Numbered from the stretch's first letter, positions 17,088 through 26,454 are shown. The stretch: 64,000 nt of DNA from Microbulbifer sp. THAF38 (GCF_009363535.1 NZ_CP045369.1:4103001-4167000); one strand, 5' to 3'. Made by a program: numbers and translations. The notes: generated by a model from the letters alone, not told the origin.

Positions 17088-18989
17088 ATGAAGAAGTTAC
17101 ATTCCCTTTTTATTGCCAAACTCCTTTCGGCTTCCCTACTGGGCGCTGCTCTATTCGGCACTGCCGGCTGCAGCCAGGAGAGCAGCCCGGAAGAAATACA
17201 GCCCGCTGAAAAAGTTGCGGAGAAAAAAGCCGTTATCTACCAAGTGCTACCGCGCTTATTTGGCAACACTAACAGTACCAACAAACCCTGGGGCACACTC
17301 GAAGAGAATGGTGTGGGTAAGTTCGCTGACTTTACCCCAAAAGCACTGAATGAAATCCACGCGCTGGGCGCCACCCATATCTGGTATACCGGCGCCCTGC
17401 ACCACGCGCTAGTTGGCGACTATACGGAATACGGTATCAGTAACGATGATCCAGATGTGGTCAAAGGCCGCGCCGGCTCTCCCTATGCCATCAAGGATTA
17501 CTACAGCGTCAACCCAGACCTGGCCAATAACCCAGCAGAGCGATTACAGGAATTCCGCGCACTGGTGGAACGCAGCCACGCGGCCGGCCTGAAAGTAATT
17601 ATCGATATAGTGCCTAACCATGTAGCCCGCGCCTATCATTCTCTCGATAAACCCCAAGGCGTGCAGGATTTTGGAGCTGGCGACAACACCCAGGTCACCT
17701 ACGCCCGCAATAACAATTTCTACTATGTGGTGGGCAAAGACTTCCGCGTGCCCGTTGCAGAGGACAGCTACAAGCCACTCAATGGCGAAGCCAATGATCT
17801 TGTCGATGGGCAATTTATAGAGAGTCCAGCCAAATGGACCGGTAATGGCGCGCGCAGTGCACAACCTGCCATGCACGACTGGTATGAAACCGTCAAAATT
17901 AATTTTGGCGTTCGCCCCGATGACAGCAAGAATTTTTCTGAGCTACCCCAGGAATATGCCAAGCGCGACTACCGGGCCCACGCCCAGTTTTGGGCAGACA
18001 AGAAAGTCCCGGACACCTGGGAAAAATTCCGCGATATCGCCCACTACTGGCTGGACTTTGGCGTCGATGGATTCCGCTATGATATGGCCGGTATGGTGCC
18101 GGTAGAATTCTGGAGCTACCTGAATTCCTCCATCAAAATGCGCAACCCCAACACACTGTTACTTGCCGAAATCTATACTCCAGAGCGCTATCGGGATTAT
18201 CTGCATCTGGGCAAAATGGATTACCTCTACGATAAAGTCGGCACCTACGACGCTATTCGTGCAGTCATGGAGAACAAGGGCAGTACAGATAAAATCGCAG
18301 AGGTGCAGGCAAATCTGGTAGATATTTCCTCTCATATGTTGCGCTTTATGGAGAACCACGACGAGCAGCGTATTGCCAGCCCACAATTTTCTGGCAACCC
18401 AGAGGCAGGCAAACCTGCAATGCTGGTGTCTGCCGCGCTCTCTCCAGCCCCTACCTTGGTTTACTTTGGACAGGAGTTAGGAGAGCCCGCCAACAAAGAT
18501 GCCGGCTTCGGCAAAGCCAGCCGCACCACCATTTTCGACTACTGGTCAGTACCCAGTGTGCGTCGCTGGAACAATGAGGGCGCTTTTGACACTGTACTGC
18601 TGACAAAAGAAGAAAAAGAGCTGCGCAGCTTCTACCAGCGCCTGCTCAATTTCTCCAAGCAGAGCCCGGCCTTACTTGGCGATTACCTGGACTTGCACAG
18701 CTACAACCGCAAGCAAAACTCTGGCTATGGAGAAAAACAATTCTCCTTTGCGCGCTGGAATAAAACGGAAAAACTCTTGATCGTTGCAAATTTTGATCGA
18801 GGAGACAGCAAATTCGAACTACTGATCCCCAATGAGCTACTTAAGCAATGGAAACTGAAAGACGGCAGCTATGCATTAGAAGGGCAGATCAGCAATGCGA
18901 AGCAACAGCTGGTTATCCAAAATGGCCAAGGCAGAATAACACTTAATCTTCTCCCCTTTGAAGGCCATATCTTCAAGCTTGACAATTGA
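17088..18989 (+). CDS. GH13 alpha-amylase-family lipoprotein
   Basis: A 633-residue GH13 enzyme with a lipoprotein signal ending in the lipobox GTAGC, Cys28. Catalytic residues in order: nucleophile Asp in DGFRYDMAG (about residue 331), acid/base Glu in LLAEIYTPE (about 361), and transition-state Asp in MENHDEQR (about 424). The barrel is followed by a C-terminal beta-domain. The lipid anchor places it in the periplasm-facing or surface membrane leaflet, where it would cut maltodextrins or cyclodextrins. It sits 52 bases after the GH31 gene, in the same operon, and ends in a strong terminator. GH13 subfamily is not fixed by eye; SusG-like or neopullulanase-like activity are alternatives. Confidence 0.92.
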   Translation: MKKLHSLFIAKLLSASLLGAALFGTAGCSQESSPEEIQPAEKVAEKKAVIYQVLPRLFGNTNSTNKPWGTLEENGVGKFADFTPKALNEIHALGATHIWYTGALHHALVGDYTEYGISNDDPDVVKGRAGSPYAIKDYYSVNPDLANNPAERLQEFRALVERSHAAGLKVIIDIVPNHVARAYHSLDKPQGVQDFGAGDNTQVTYARNNNFYYVVGKDFRVPVAEDSYKPLNGEANDLVDGQFIESPAKWTGNGARSAQPAMHDWYETVKINFGVRPDDSKNFSELPQEYAKRDYRAHAQFWADKKVPDTWEKFRDIAHYWLDFGVDGFRYDMAGMVPVEFWSYLNSSIKMRNPNTLLLAEIYTPERYRDYLHLGKMDYLYDKVGTYDAIRAVMENKGSTDKIAEVQANLVDISSHMLRFMENHDEQRIASPQFSGNPEAGKPAMLVSAALSPAPTLVYFGQELGEPANKDAGFGKASRTTIFDYWSVPSVRRWNNEGAFDTVLLTKEEKELRSFYQRLLNFSKQSPALLGDYLDLHSYNRKQNSGYGEKQFSFARWNKTEKLLIVANFDRGDSKFELLIPNELLKQWKLKDGSYALEGQISNAKQQLVIQNGQGRITLNLLPFEGHIFKLDN

Positions 18990-19013
18990 CTAGCAAATAC
19001 AGTCTTTTATTAC

Positions 19014-19042
19014 AGAAAACCCGGCTCGAAGCCGGGTTTTCT
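19014..19042. terminator. Bidirectional Rho-independent terminator
   Basis: Perfect 12-bp stem AGAAAACCCGGC / GCCGGGTTTTCT with loop TCGAA, between the convergent GH13 lipoprotein and secreted alpha-amylase genes. A and T tracts on either side let it work both ways. Confidence 0.92.
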
Positions 19043-19062
19043 GTATCAATACTAGATAATAT

Positions 19063-21612
19063 TCACTGGGCTACCAGACTATAAATCAAGGTCTGATCAT
19101 TCACCTGCACCTTGTAGCTTCCGTTTACAGAAGTGTAGATATCAGATCCACCCTGCTCCAAGTCACCATCGGAGTCGCTATCGCCGTAGTTTTCACTCCA
19201 GTCAGCATTAACATCGAACTTGAAACGCTGCTGTGATTGACCATCAAAATTTACCTGGATTTCCCAGGTATTGTCGGCAACTAATTCCATAGCGTCAGCA
19301 CCCCAACTATTTGGTGTGCCACGGAAATAAAGTGAGGAAAAGTTGGATGCGTAACTACCACAGTCTGCACAGGCCAGGCTGTAGCTCAGGGTTTCATCAT
19401 TTACCTCAACAATATAAGTCCCTGATACATCGGTGTAGATATCATCCCCACCCTGCTCCAGAGAGCCATCCGCATTGTTATCCCCGTAGTTTTCAGCCCA
19501 GTCACTGCTGACATCAAACTTAAAGCGCTGGTTACTGCTGCCATCAAACACCACAGTGGAACGCCAGGTATTATCTGCAACCAGGGTCATCGCCTGAGTG
19601 CCCCAGCTATTGGGCGTACCGCGGAAATTTAATGCCGTAAAATTTTGAGCATAACCAGCATTGGGATCAGTCACGGTGATGGTTGCCGTAGCACTATCGG
19701 TCAGGCCATCGCTGTCAGTAACAGTGACTGTCTCGGTATAAGTGCCCGCAGTGGCGAAGCTCAAAGTCGTCGAGGAAGAACTACCACCACTGCTCCAGCT
19801 ATAGGAAATCACACTACCGTCGCTATCAGTAGAGCTGCTGGCATCCAGGGTGACACTCTGATTGACTTCTACTGTGCTGGATACTGGAGTCACACTTGCA
19901 GTGGGTGCCTGCTGGGAAGAGACCTCGGTGATCGAATAGGCCAGAGTCTCATCATTTACTTCAATCAAGTAGTTACCGGTTACAGAGGTATAAATATCTG
20001 CTCCGGTTTGATCCAGCGTGCCATCAGCACCATCGTCACCGTAATTTTCGGCCCAGTCACCATAGATATCCAACTTAAAGCGTTGGTCTGCCTGGCCATC
20101 AAAATTAACCACCAATTGCCAGGTATTATCTGCTACCAATTCAAAAGCTGTTGCTTCCCAATTATTCGCAGTGCCACGGAAATAAAGGCTGGGGAAACCC
20201 GTCCCAGAACATTCATCACCACAGGAACCAGATAGCTGCCCACCGTGAATGGCAGCAGCGGAATAAGCTGCGACATTGAAGGTGGCATAACCATTGCTGC
20301 CTACGGAAATAACATCGCCACTGCACTCATCATCTCCCGCCAGGACATTGCAGTAGTCCCCTGCAGGAAGGCCTGTATACAGTGTCTGGCTGAAAGAATT
20401 ACCCTCGTTATTGATAACGACATAGCCTTTATCACCGCGTCCAAAGGCAATCTGGTTATCTCCGTTATCCCACCAATTTTCCATACTGGTGCCATCGGTA
20501 TAGTTACGGAAACCCACCATATTGGCAATATTGCCCCACCGGTGCTGACATACCCATTCGTTGTTTTCACAACTCTCCGGACCAGTATTGGGGGGACCAA
20601 TATCCGTATCGGTAAAGTCATAACCTGACATTACCTTCGGATAGCCATAAGGGTGTGCCAGCATAAAAACGTTGGCCAGGTTGTACTTGTAGCCATCGTG
20701 ATAGGTCAGGTTACCGCCACCACCGTGGCCACGCTCACGATCATGGTTGTCTATAAAGTGAACTGCATCTCTGGAAGACAAAAGCCCCCAACTCTCGCCA
20801 ATAGTGGCAAGATTTTTAATCTGACCGTTAAAGTTGCTGGCTACATCGGTGCCATATTTAAATTCAGTAACACGGCCTAGAAAAGTATAATTGTAAGGCT
20901 GAATTTCTGAGGCCTCGCCAGCAGCACCAATAACCTCGGAAAAGATCCAGGGGTTGCCAGCTTGATTCACAATTGCCTGTAAATCGCCGGGGGACATATG
21001 CTTGACAGCATCAATACGGAAGCCATCAATCCCCATGCCTTTTAATTTACTGAGGTAGCCAGCGAGTTCTCCTTGCACATAACTGGAGCCGGTATCCAAA
21101 TCTGGTAAACCACTCAACCGACAGCTCCACACATGATTAGCATCATTGTAGTTATTAATGGTGCAATCGGAGTGATAGTCGTTATCAGAAAACTCCGGAT
21201 GGTCCAGCAAGGTCCACTGAGTGCCCCCCCAACCGGTGCCACCGCCATTCCAGGCCGCCGTATGGTTAATTACCGCATCGGCGTAAACTTTCACACCTGC
21301 TGCATGACAACGGTTGATCATACTTTGCAGCTCTTGCTCAGTACCGCTGCGACTGGTTAAGTTGGTATAAGTCACTGGCTGATAGCGCGCCCACCAGGTG
21401 GACAGGCTGATATGCTCATTGGGTGGAGATATTTGCACCGCATCAAACCCCTTAGGCCCGAGAAAGTTCTCACATTCACTGGCGATATCATTCCAGCTCC
21501 ACTCGAATAAATGTACAAAAGCGGTACCGGCATTAACGTGGGCACTAGACAGTGTACCAAGCAAAAGGCCCGCACTGGCCAGTAGCCTTTTTGGGGGAAA
21601 TGGATTGTTCAT
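19063..21612 (-). CDS. Secreted multi-module alpha-amylase (GH13) with PKD-like and three repeated starch-binding-like modules
   Basis: An 849-residue enzyme with a signal peptide (cleavage after AHVNA, about residue 28). The GH13 barrel starts AFVHLFEWSWNDIA, typical of Streptomyces/animal-type alpha-amylases; nucleophile Asp in DGFRIDAVKH (about residue 201), acid Glu in FSEVIG (about 226), Asp in FIDNHDRERG (about 290). After an all-beta domain come three tandem modules of about 85 residues, each with RGT-NSW, DNTW, QRFKFD, DWAENYGD and VNDETL-YS, separated after the first by a PKD-like domain (STDSDGSVISYSWSS). The modules are probably starch-binding. I chose the ATG at 21612; one at 21633 (MSKEKAK) is equally possible. 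A starch-regulon dyad lies about 440 bases upstream. Confidence 0.93.
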   Translation of the reverse strand: MNNPFPPKRLLASAGLLLGTLSSAHVNAGTAFVHLFEWSWNDIASECENFLGPKGFDAVQISPPNEHISLSTWWARYQPVTYTNLTSRSGTEQELQSMINRCHAAGVKVYADAVINHTAAWNGGGTGWGGTQWTLLDHPEFSDNDYHSDCTINNYNDANHVWSCRLSGLPDLDTGSSYVQGELAGYLSKLKGMGIDGFRIDAVKHMSPGDLQAIVNQAGNPWIFSEVIGAAGEASEIQPYNYTFLGRVTEFKYGTDVASNFNGQIKNLATIGESWGLLSSRDAVHFIDNHDRERGHGGGGNLTYHDGYKYNLANVFMLAHPYGYPKVMSGYDFTDTDIGPPNTGPESCENNEWVCQHRWGNIANMVGFRNYTDGTSMENWWDNGDNQIAFGRGDKGYVVINNEGNSFSQTLYTGLPAGDYCNVLAGDDECSGDVISVGSNGYATFNVAAYSAAAIHGGQLSGSCGDECSGTGFPSLYFRGTANNWEATAFELVADNTWQLVVNFDGQADQRFKLDIYGDWAENYGDDGADGTLDQTGADIYTSVTGNYLIEVNDETLAYSITEVSSQQAPTASVTPVSSTVEVNQSVTLDASSSTDSDGSVISYSWSSGGSSSSTTLSFATAGTYTETVTVTDSDGLTDSATATITVTDPNAGYAQNFTALNFRGTPNSWGTQAMTLVADNTWRSTVVFDGSSNQRFKFDVSSDWAENYGDNNADGSLEQGGDDIYTDVSGTYIVEVNDETLSYSLACADCGSYASNFSSLYFRGTPNSWGADAMELVADNTWEIQVNFDGQSQQRFKFDVNADWSENYGDSDSDGDLEQGGSDIYTSVNGSYKVQVNDQTLIYSLVAQ

Positions 21613-22750
21613 CTTTGCTTTCTCTTTACTCATCTTTTCGCTGTTATTTTTTAAAAGCCAGGTATCCGAGCCCTCAATCACACAAACAGTGAGCCAAGGG
21701 GACTAGATCTCCTGAATTTGAAGACCGAAGTCACGGATTGAGAAACAGCAAGCTTTGACGCTGAGAAAGGTTCTTCCACCAAAGGTAAACAAAACCAAGG
21801 GCGCAACAATCAAAATGAGGTTCAAATTGTCAGGCATTCACGACTAGGCTCAGCAACCGGAAACATCCAAGCAAAAAGCTGGTATCCGTGAGGGCAAATG
21901 ACTGCCAGTGAATGTCAAACATGGAAATAAATAAACCTAGTTATTGTTGTTATACCTAACTCAAAAAGCGCTTCTAACCCAATGACTCTGGCACAAGTGT
22001 CCACCCTCTCTGAGGTGTGACCTATTGCAGAGTAAAGAAGTGGTACTAACGCACACATCCCCCTTCAGGGGGGGCGTAGTAGTTTTATCTGCAGAAATTT
22101 GAACTTAGCAACAAGAGAGGCAGTGCGGTGTTCAAAAAACAACAGGTTTAAATTTTAGGCGACAGCTTTCAAATTAAGTTGAGTCAGTGAAGCTTAAGGA
22201 TTAATAACCATTTAAAAACAACCCTATTTGACATAGACCAATACCATTTTATCTTGCTAAAGATCAGTTCATGGTAGCTAGAGCAATTACAATTATCACT
22301 CTCGTATAAATTACTAACATGTCAATCACTATAGGGGTTCAGATTATTAGCCACAGACTGCTCTAATATTTCCTTTCTATTTACTAGGCGACCCTATTCT
22401 GCCTAAAACCCATCGTTTTGATTCCACCTAAAGAAATTAGGCATGTATCATCCATGAGACCATGTTGAACTAGAGACTTCTTTCACTATGATCATTATTT
22501 CCGATCTAGCGAAATTAAAATTATAATTTTTTAAAAGCCTATTGGAATGGTAAGGAATTATTGAGATAGTTGTAACAATATCCGCATCGCAAATGTTACA
22601 TCAGTGCCAAATTCATAAAAAAAGATAATTTAACTTATTTCTTGGTAGCTAAGGTTAAACTACTTCCAGAATAGTAATCAAAATAATAGTGGTCATGATG
22701 ATCACTATATAAATGTTAGCCCCTTAAGGACATTTACAAAGGCATCCCAT
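21613..22750. other. Long AT-rich intergenic region between secreted amylase and serine protease
   Basis: About 1.1 kb without a credible gene. It contains the G-rich dyad at 22056-22078 about 440 bases from the amylase start, so the amylase either has a long leader or a second promoter nearer the gene. The right part (22200-22750) is markedly AT-rich and has several GATCAT/ATGATC-type small palindromes (22695-22706), but no known RNA or recombinase site that I can name. Confidence 0.5.
22056..22078. promoter_or_regulatory. Starch-regulon dyad, site C
   Basis: CATCCCCC-TTCA-GGGGGGG-CGTA. Read on the minus strand, the left arm gives GGGGGATG, close to the MalT-box core; the right arm GGGGGCGTA is identical to the right arm of site D. 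It lies upstream of the secreted amylase, though about 440 bases from its start. Confidence 0.55.
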
Positions 22751-23566
22751 ATGAATCGACTTATGTTGTTTGTACTGTTTTTTGTATCCTCCAGCGTCTA
22801 CGCAATCGTCATTCGAGATGACGTTGACGATTCAAAATATAGAGTGCTTGGGTCTGAATATCCTGCTCTTGCAGACATACCTGGTGAGGGGCACGGAATA
22901 CTCATTGCTCCTCAATGGGTAATAACTGCCGCACATGCGGTCACATGGCGCCCTGAACAGATAATCCTCAATGGCAAACCCAGGAATATAGAGCGCCTGA
23001 TAATACACTCGGGATACAAAAAACCGTCACAGGAGCTACTTGATCATGCATTGGCCACTTGGGAGTGGACGCTGTTTGCAGTGCTGCTCTCCTCCTCAGA
23101 TGACATTGCACTTCTCAAATTGGCACAGCCCATTACTGATGTCTCTCCTGTCGCCATCTACAAAGGAGATAATGAGTTCGGTCAGAGCATCAAGATCATA
23201 GGAAAAGGCGCTACAGGTACCGGCTTCACTGGGTACAACTTTCATGACTCGCACCGTACTGAACTTCGTCGTGCGGAAAATAAAGTCACAAGCGCTCATG
23301 GCCGCTGGTTCTGCTATGTGTTTGATGCACCACCGGAAGCACTACCCCTTGAGGGCGGAGAGGGGAATGGTGATAGCGGCGGTCCAATCTTTATCCAAAC
23401 TGATGACGATTGGCTGTTGGCAGGATTGACTTCATGGACAGCTCCACAAGGTGCTATCAGGAATCCCCCGGGGCAGTATGGGCAAATTAGTTGTAATGTC
23501 CGCTTGAGTCACTATAAAGAGTGGATTGGAAATGTAATCTCTGCACAGTCGCGAGCAGATAACTAA
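22751..23566 (+). CDS. Trypsin-like serine protease (S1 family), exported
   Basis: A 271-residue protein with a signal peptide (cleavage near SSVYA, residue 18). The chymotrypsin-fold triad is visible: His62 in VITAAHAV, Asp118 in SSDDIALLKL and Ser209 in GNGDSGGPIF. There is no extra domain; the mature chain starts soon after the signal, with a short segment before the protease core and no obvious zymogen arginine-Ile-Val-Gly junction (IVIRDDV lies directly at the mature N-terminus). ATG start. It stands alone at the left edge of the AT-rich accessory strip. Substrate unknown; a periplasmic or secreted role is inferred. Confidence 0.9.
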   Translation: MNRLMLFVLFFVSSSVYAIVIRDDVDDSKYRVLGSEYPALADIPGEGHGILIAPQWVITAAHAVTWRPEQIILNGKPRNIERLIIHSGYKKPSQELLDHALATWEWTLFAVLLSSSDDIALLKLAQPITDVSPVAIYKGDNEFGQSIKIIGKGATGTGFTGYNFHDSHRTELRRAENKVTSAHGRWFCYVFDAPPEALPLEGGEGNGDSGGPIFIQTDDDWLLAGLTSWTAPQGAIRNPPGQYGQISCNVRLSHYKEWIGNVISAQSRADN

Positions 23567-23640
23567 CACAAAATCACCGGACCAGAGCCACAAGCCACAC
23601 AGGTCGGTGAATTCAAACGTAGATTTTATGGGGCATCTGG

Positions 23641-24198
23641 ATGCTTGAATGGATTTTGATATTGGTGTTTGGTGGTAGTACCATTGTTACTCCTGAACCA
23701 ATTTACATATCCGATCAACCGTCCTTAATCTCTTTTGACAAACCAATTACCGCTTATAGCAAGTGGGCTAGATTTTACGTTGATATTAGCCAATATTCTA
23801 ATGAAGGCTTACTAATAAGGCGGAAGGGAAGAATACCCCTCTCCCGGGACCGTATGAGGCATGGATGCCGATTACGAGCATACAGGGATGTATTCACAGC
23901 GTGTCCCGGGAGAGGGGTATTCTTTTCTTCCGTCCCGATAGTAGATTATCTGAAATAAAATCAGTATCTACGCTCAACTTTCCCAGAAGGCTGTATAAAA
24001 CTTATTCTTATTGGTAAAAATGGTAGTAAGTATAACTTTACTAATTCGGCCTTTGGGCGAAATAGTGCTACTGAGATTTGGTCCACACTGAGCACTAGTG
24101 AAAATGTACCTAACATTAAATATGTATCTGCAAGAGTTTCATCTTGCAAAGCATTGTCAGCTATCCAAATAAGCTGGTTCAACCATGGAAAAATCTAA
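23641..24198 (+). pseudogene. Small exported-protein gene interrupted by a MITE-like element and a stop codon
   Basis: The frame opens at the ATG at 23641 (hydrophobic start MLEWILILVFGG, then PEPIYISDQPSLISFDKP). It runs into the inverted-repeat element at 23821-23932, leaves it in the same frame, meets a TAA at 23956-23958, and continues in frame as a plausible coding stretch (TFPEGCIKLILIGKNGSKYN ...) to a TAA at 24196. Both outer parts have protein-like composition, whereas the central 37 codons are encoded by the repeat. The best reading is one gene of roughly 140-150 codons disrupted by the element, then by a nonsense mutation. I do not recognise the family. The alternative is an unrelated 105-residue ORF ending at 23958. 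Confidence 0.5.
23821..23932. repeat. MITE/REP-like inverted-repeat element
   Basis: A 112-base element with 29-bp terminal inverted repeats (left arm starts CGGAAGGGAAGAATACCCC, right arm ends TATTCTTTTCTTCCG; 27 of 29 positions pair). The core contains GAGGCATGGATGCC and TACAGGGATGTATTCACAGC. This core style recalls dispersed intergenic repeats of marine gammaproteobacteria. There is no transposase and no clear target-site duplication. It is the only copy in the window. Confidence 0.75.
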
Positions 24199-24316
24199 CA
24201 ATCGCATGCATAAAAAACCTAAGTATCGACAATTATGGTACTCCAGGCGCACTTTGCTACAATTTGATCTACTACAATGTCTCCGGTGATACGGGCATTA
24301 GGCAGAGGCCAAAGTC

Positions 24317-24541
24317 ATGGAAAGGTATAAATATAATATTTTTGGTAGAGAAGTCTTAGTTGAAAGAAACAAAAATCACTGGAAAACCTTCTATCAGAGT
24401 TCTGAAGGCAAGCGCCGAGACACCGAAATATTTGTTCCGCCAGAAATTACGGAAGGTGAGTTAACTCAGTATTTATCTGATCTCTGCCATGAATGGGCAA
24501 CTGAAAGGCACCCGTTTGTGGTACGTCTCGGTAAAAAATAA
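24317..24541 (+). CDS. Small conserved hypothetical protein (YNIFGREVLVER family)
   Basis: A 74-residue acidic/basic soluble protein starting MERYKYNIFGREVLVERNK. The pattern FGREVLVER...W..FY...EGKRR......PP...E.EL..YL.DLCHEWA is conserved among many small proteobacterial hypotheticals that I recall only as an unnamed domain family. There is no cysteine cluster or signal peptide. ATG start with AGGCC upstream. It stands alone in the accessory strip, and its function is unknown. Confidence 0.75.
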   Translation: MERYKYNIFGREVLVERNKNHWKTFYQSSEGKRRDTEIFVPPEITEGELTQYLSDLCHEWATERHPFVVRLGKK

Positions 24542-24704
24542 ACGGATATTCACAAAGAGTCCGCTTAACAGCTTCAAGCAGAATATTGAGGGTGTTAGTA
24601 GTAAGACCTATACACAATTATTAGACACCTTGTATAGTTAGACCTCGGCCTAACACAAAGGCAAGATCAGTAATCAACAAAATTTTAGCCACACGGGAAA
24701 AAGC

Positions 24705-25550
24705 ATGTTAAAGAAGATCATGAAAGCCACATTGGTTTATTCATTTTTTATGGGCCAAAGCTTAAATGCCTCTACTGTTGATTTTAATTTAGAGAACAAC
24801 GATTTTGTCGGAAAATATTATCCATCTTCATCAGCTGAGCAGCAGGTTGCTGTGTTGGTCCTGGGCGGGTCAGAAGGCGGGCTACCTGAAAAGCTCGCTC
24901 AGCCAGTTGTCGACGCAGGATATCCAACGTTGGCTTTAGCCTATTTTAATGCCGATGGATTACCCCAAGAACTAGAGAAGATCCCGCTGGAATATTTCAC
25001 TGAGGCTAAGTCTTGGTTAAAGAGTCAGAATAATGTAAAGCCAGATGAGTTAATAATTGTTGGCTGGTCTAAGGGTGCCGAACTGGCATTACTCTTAGCA
25101 TCAAAAGATGCAGAGATTTCAAAGGTAGTGGCAATAGCACCAAGCTCAGTAGTTTGGGCAGGCATTTTAAAAGATTGGACAAAAGTACCTGCATCAAGTT
25201 GGACGGAGAAAGGGCAAGAGTTAACTCATATCCCATTTAAACCCTCTGGGCCGGTAAACGGTTTGCGGGATCTATATGCCCAGTCATTAGCGAACCGTGT
25301 TGATGGCAATAAAGCAGATATTTCTGTTAATGATATAAGAGCCAGAGTCGTACTGATGACCGGCGAAAATGATGCAATTTGGCCGGCGCCTCAGATGGCA
25401 AATGATATTTGCGATAAAATGAACGCTAAGAGTGAAAATCAGTGTGAGCACATTAATTACGAGGATTTGGATCACTTGCTAGATTATAAGTTTTTAGAAA
25501 AAGGCACGGACATCAACGATGCCTTTATCGATAAACTTAAAGGCAACTAA
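24705..25550 (+). CDS. Alpha/beta hydrolase, BAAT/acyl-CoA thioester hydrolase C-terminal type
   Basis: A 281-residue protein with a probable signal peptide (MLKKIMKATLVYSFFMGQSL, cleavage near residue 22). The alpha/beta-hydrolase fold shows LVLGGSEGG (oxyanion region, residues 52-60), nucleophile elbow GWSKGAE with Ser122, an Asp in TGENDAIWP (about residue 225) and a His in EDLDHLLDY (about 262). This pattern fits the BAAT_C domain seen in acyl-CoA thioester hydrolases and related bacterial hydrolases. With a signal peptide its substrate is more likely an exogenous ester or amide than acyl-CoA. ATG start; single gene. Confidence 0.87.
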   Translation: MLKKIMKATLVYSFFMGQSLNASTVDFNLENNDFVGKYYPSSSAEQQVAVLVLGGSEGGLPEKLAQPVVDAGYPTLALAYFNADGLPQELEKIPLEYFTEAKSWLKSQNNVKPDELIIVGWSKGAELALLLASKDAEISKVVAIAPSSVVWAGILKDWTKVPASSWTEKGQELTHIPFKPSGPVNGLRDLYAQSLANRVDGNKADISVNDIRARVVLMTGENDAIWPAPQMANDICDKMNAKSENQCEHINYEDLDHLLDYKFLEKGTDINDAFIDKLKGN

Positions 25551-25647
25551 CAAACATCGTCAGCAGATGTGTATCTCACTGCTACTTTGATCATTATTTG
25601 TAAGCGCATAATTGCGACACTAATCGTAGAGTGAGTTTAAGGCTACC

Positions 25648-25851
25648 ATGATTCTAGAAACGATGATTACTTGCCCCAAGTGCCGACATCAAAAGACTGA
25701 GACCATGCCTACGAATTATTGTGTCTTTTTTTATGAATGTGAACAGTGCCGAACACTGCTTAAGCCAAAGCCTGGTGATTGCTGCGTTTTCTGTTCTTAT
25801 GGCACGGTAAAATGTCCGCCAATCCAGCGAGGACAAAACTGTTGCGGGTAA
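25648..25851 (+). CDS. GDCCVxC-domain cysteine-rich small protein
   Basis: A 67-residue protein with ten cysteines: an N-terminal CPKC zinc-knuckle-like pair, CEQC, then the diagnostic GDCCVFCSYGTVKCPPIQ (residues 43-60) and a C-terminal NCCG. The GDCCVxC family is known for including both cysteine and selenocysteine members and is often found near metal or redox genes; function is unproven. Here all positions are cysteine. A TGA-encoded Sec is not required. ATG start. Metal binding is a reasonable inference. No metal-resistance gene is adjacent. Confidence 0.85.
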   Translation: MILETMITCPKCRHQKTETMPTNYCVFFYECEQCRTLLKPKPGDCCVFCSYGTVKCPPIQRGQNCCG

Positions 25852-26079
25852 CACACATAGCAAGGGTTGTAGTCGCTGCGAAACAACACGGTTGGGGCTA
25901 CCTATACTCCGCTCCAGCGGCCCCTAACCCGAACACCATAAATCATGAACAGGCTCAGCACACAAGATACTAAGAAACCTAACAAGTAATAGTGTAATTA
26001 TGATCACTAGTGGTCTAAAAATCATAAGCGGTAGATCGCATATAAAGTCGTACCTCTACTTTAAGGAGTACGATGCACA

Positions 26080-26379
26080 ATGAGTAAATTCAATTCGACT
26101 ACCATCGCAATTTATGGCGGTGCTTTAGCGTTAGTAATTGGGCTCATTGCATTTGCGTTAAATTGGAATGTCTGGGGCGGCGGTATGCCTGGGTACAAGA
26201 TATTTCTATTTCCAGGAAATTTGACTCTTGTATATGTTTGGCACCCACTGCTAACTGAGGAAATAGATTTCTGGCCGAAACTCTTTCTCCACTCACTAGG
26301 TCAATTTGCAGTAGCATCTGTTATTGTTTGGTTAAATACTGTTACGATAAGAAAACTACTCGCTGTTCGTTCCTTGTAA
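26080..26379 (+). CDS. Small two-helix membrane protein, unknown
   Basis: A 99-residue protein with two hydrophobic segments (residues 8-28 and about 72-91) and a loop containing GGGMPGYKIFLFPGNL. I do not recognise a family. ATG start with AAGGAG upstream. It belongs to the AT-rich strip of single genes and has no clear partner. Confidence 0.7.
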   Translation: MSKFNSTTIAIYGGALALVIGLIAFALNWNVWGGGMPGYKIFLFPGNLTLVYVWHPLLTEEIDFWPKLFLHSLGQFAVASVIVWLNTVTIRKLLAVRSL

Positions 26380-26454
26380 TGTGCAGCAGTAACTTCGATC
26401 TTACAGGCCTGTACTCACTACGTTACAGTGGGTGTTTTACTCAATTAGGGAAAC

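Noticed and set aside
19645..20628. Plus-strand ORFs of 196 and 127 codons
   Set aside because: They are antisense to the secreted amylase, which has clear catalytic motifs; no independent support.
24563..25930. Integron-like half-sites (GCTTAAC, GTTAGAC, GGCCTAAC, GGTTGGGGC/GCCCCTAACC) between single genes
   Set aside because: The spacing and order do not form consistent attC sites with paired R and L boxes, other gaps in the strip lack them, and there is no integrase. Chance inverted repeats are likely.
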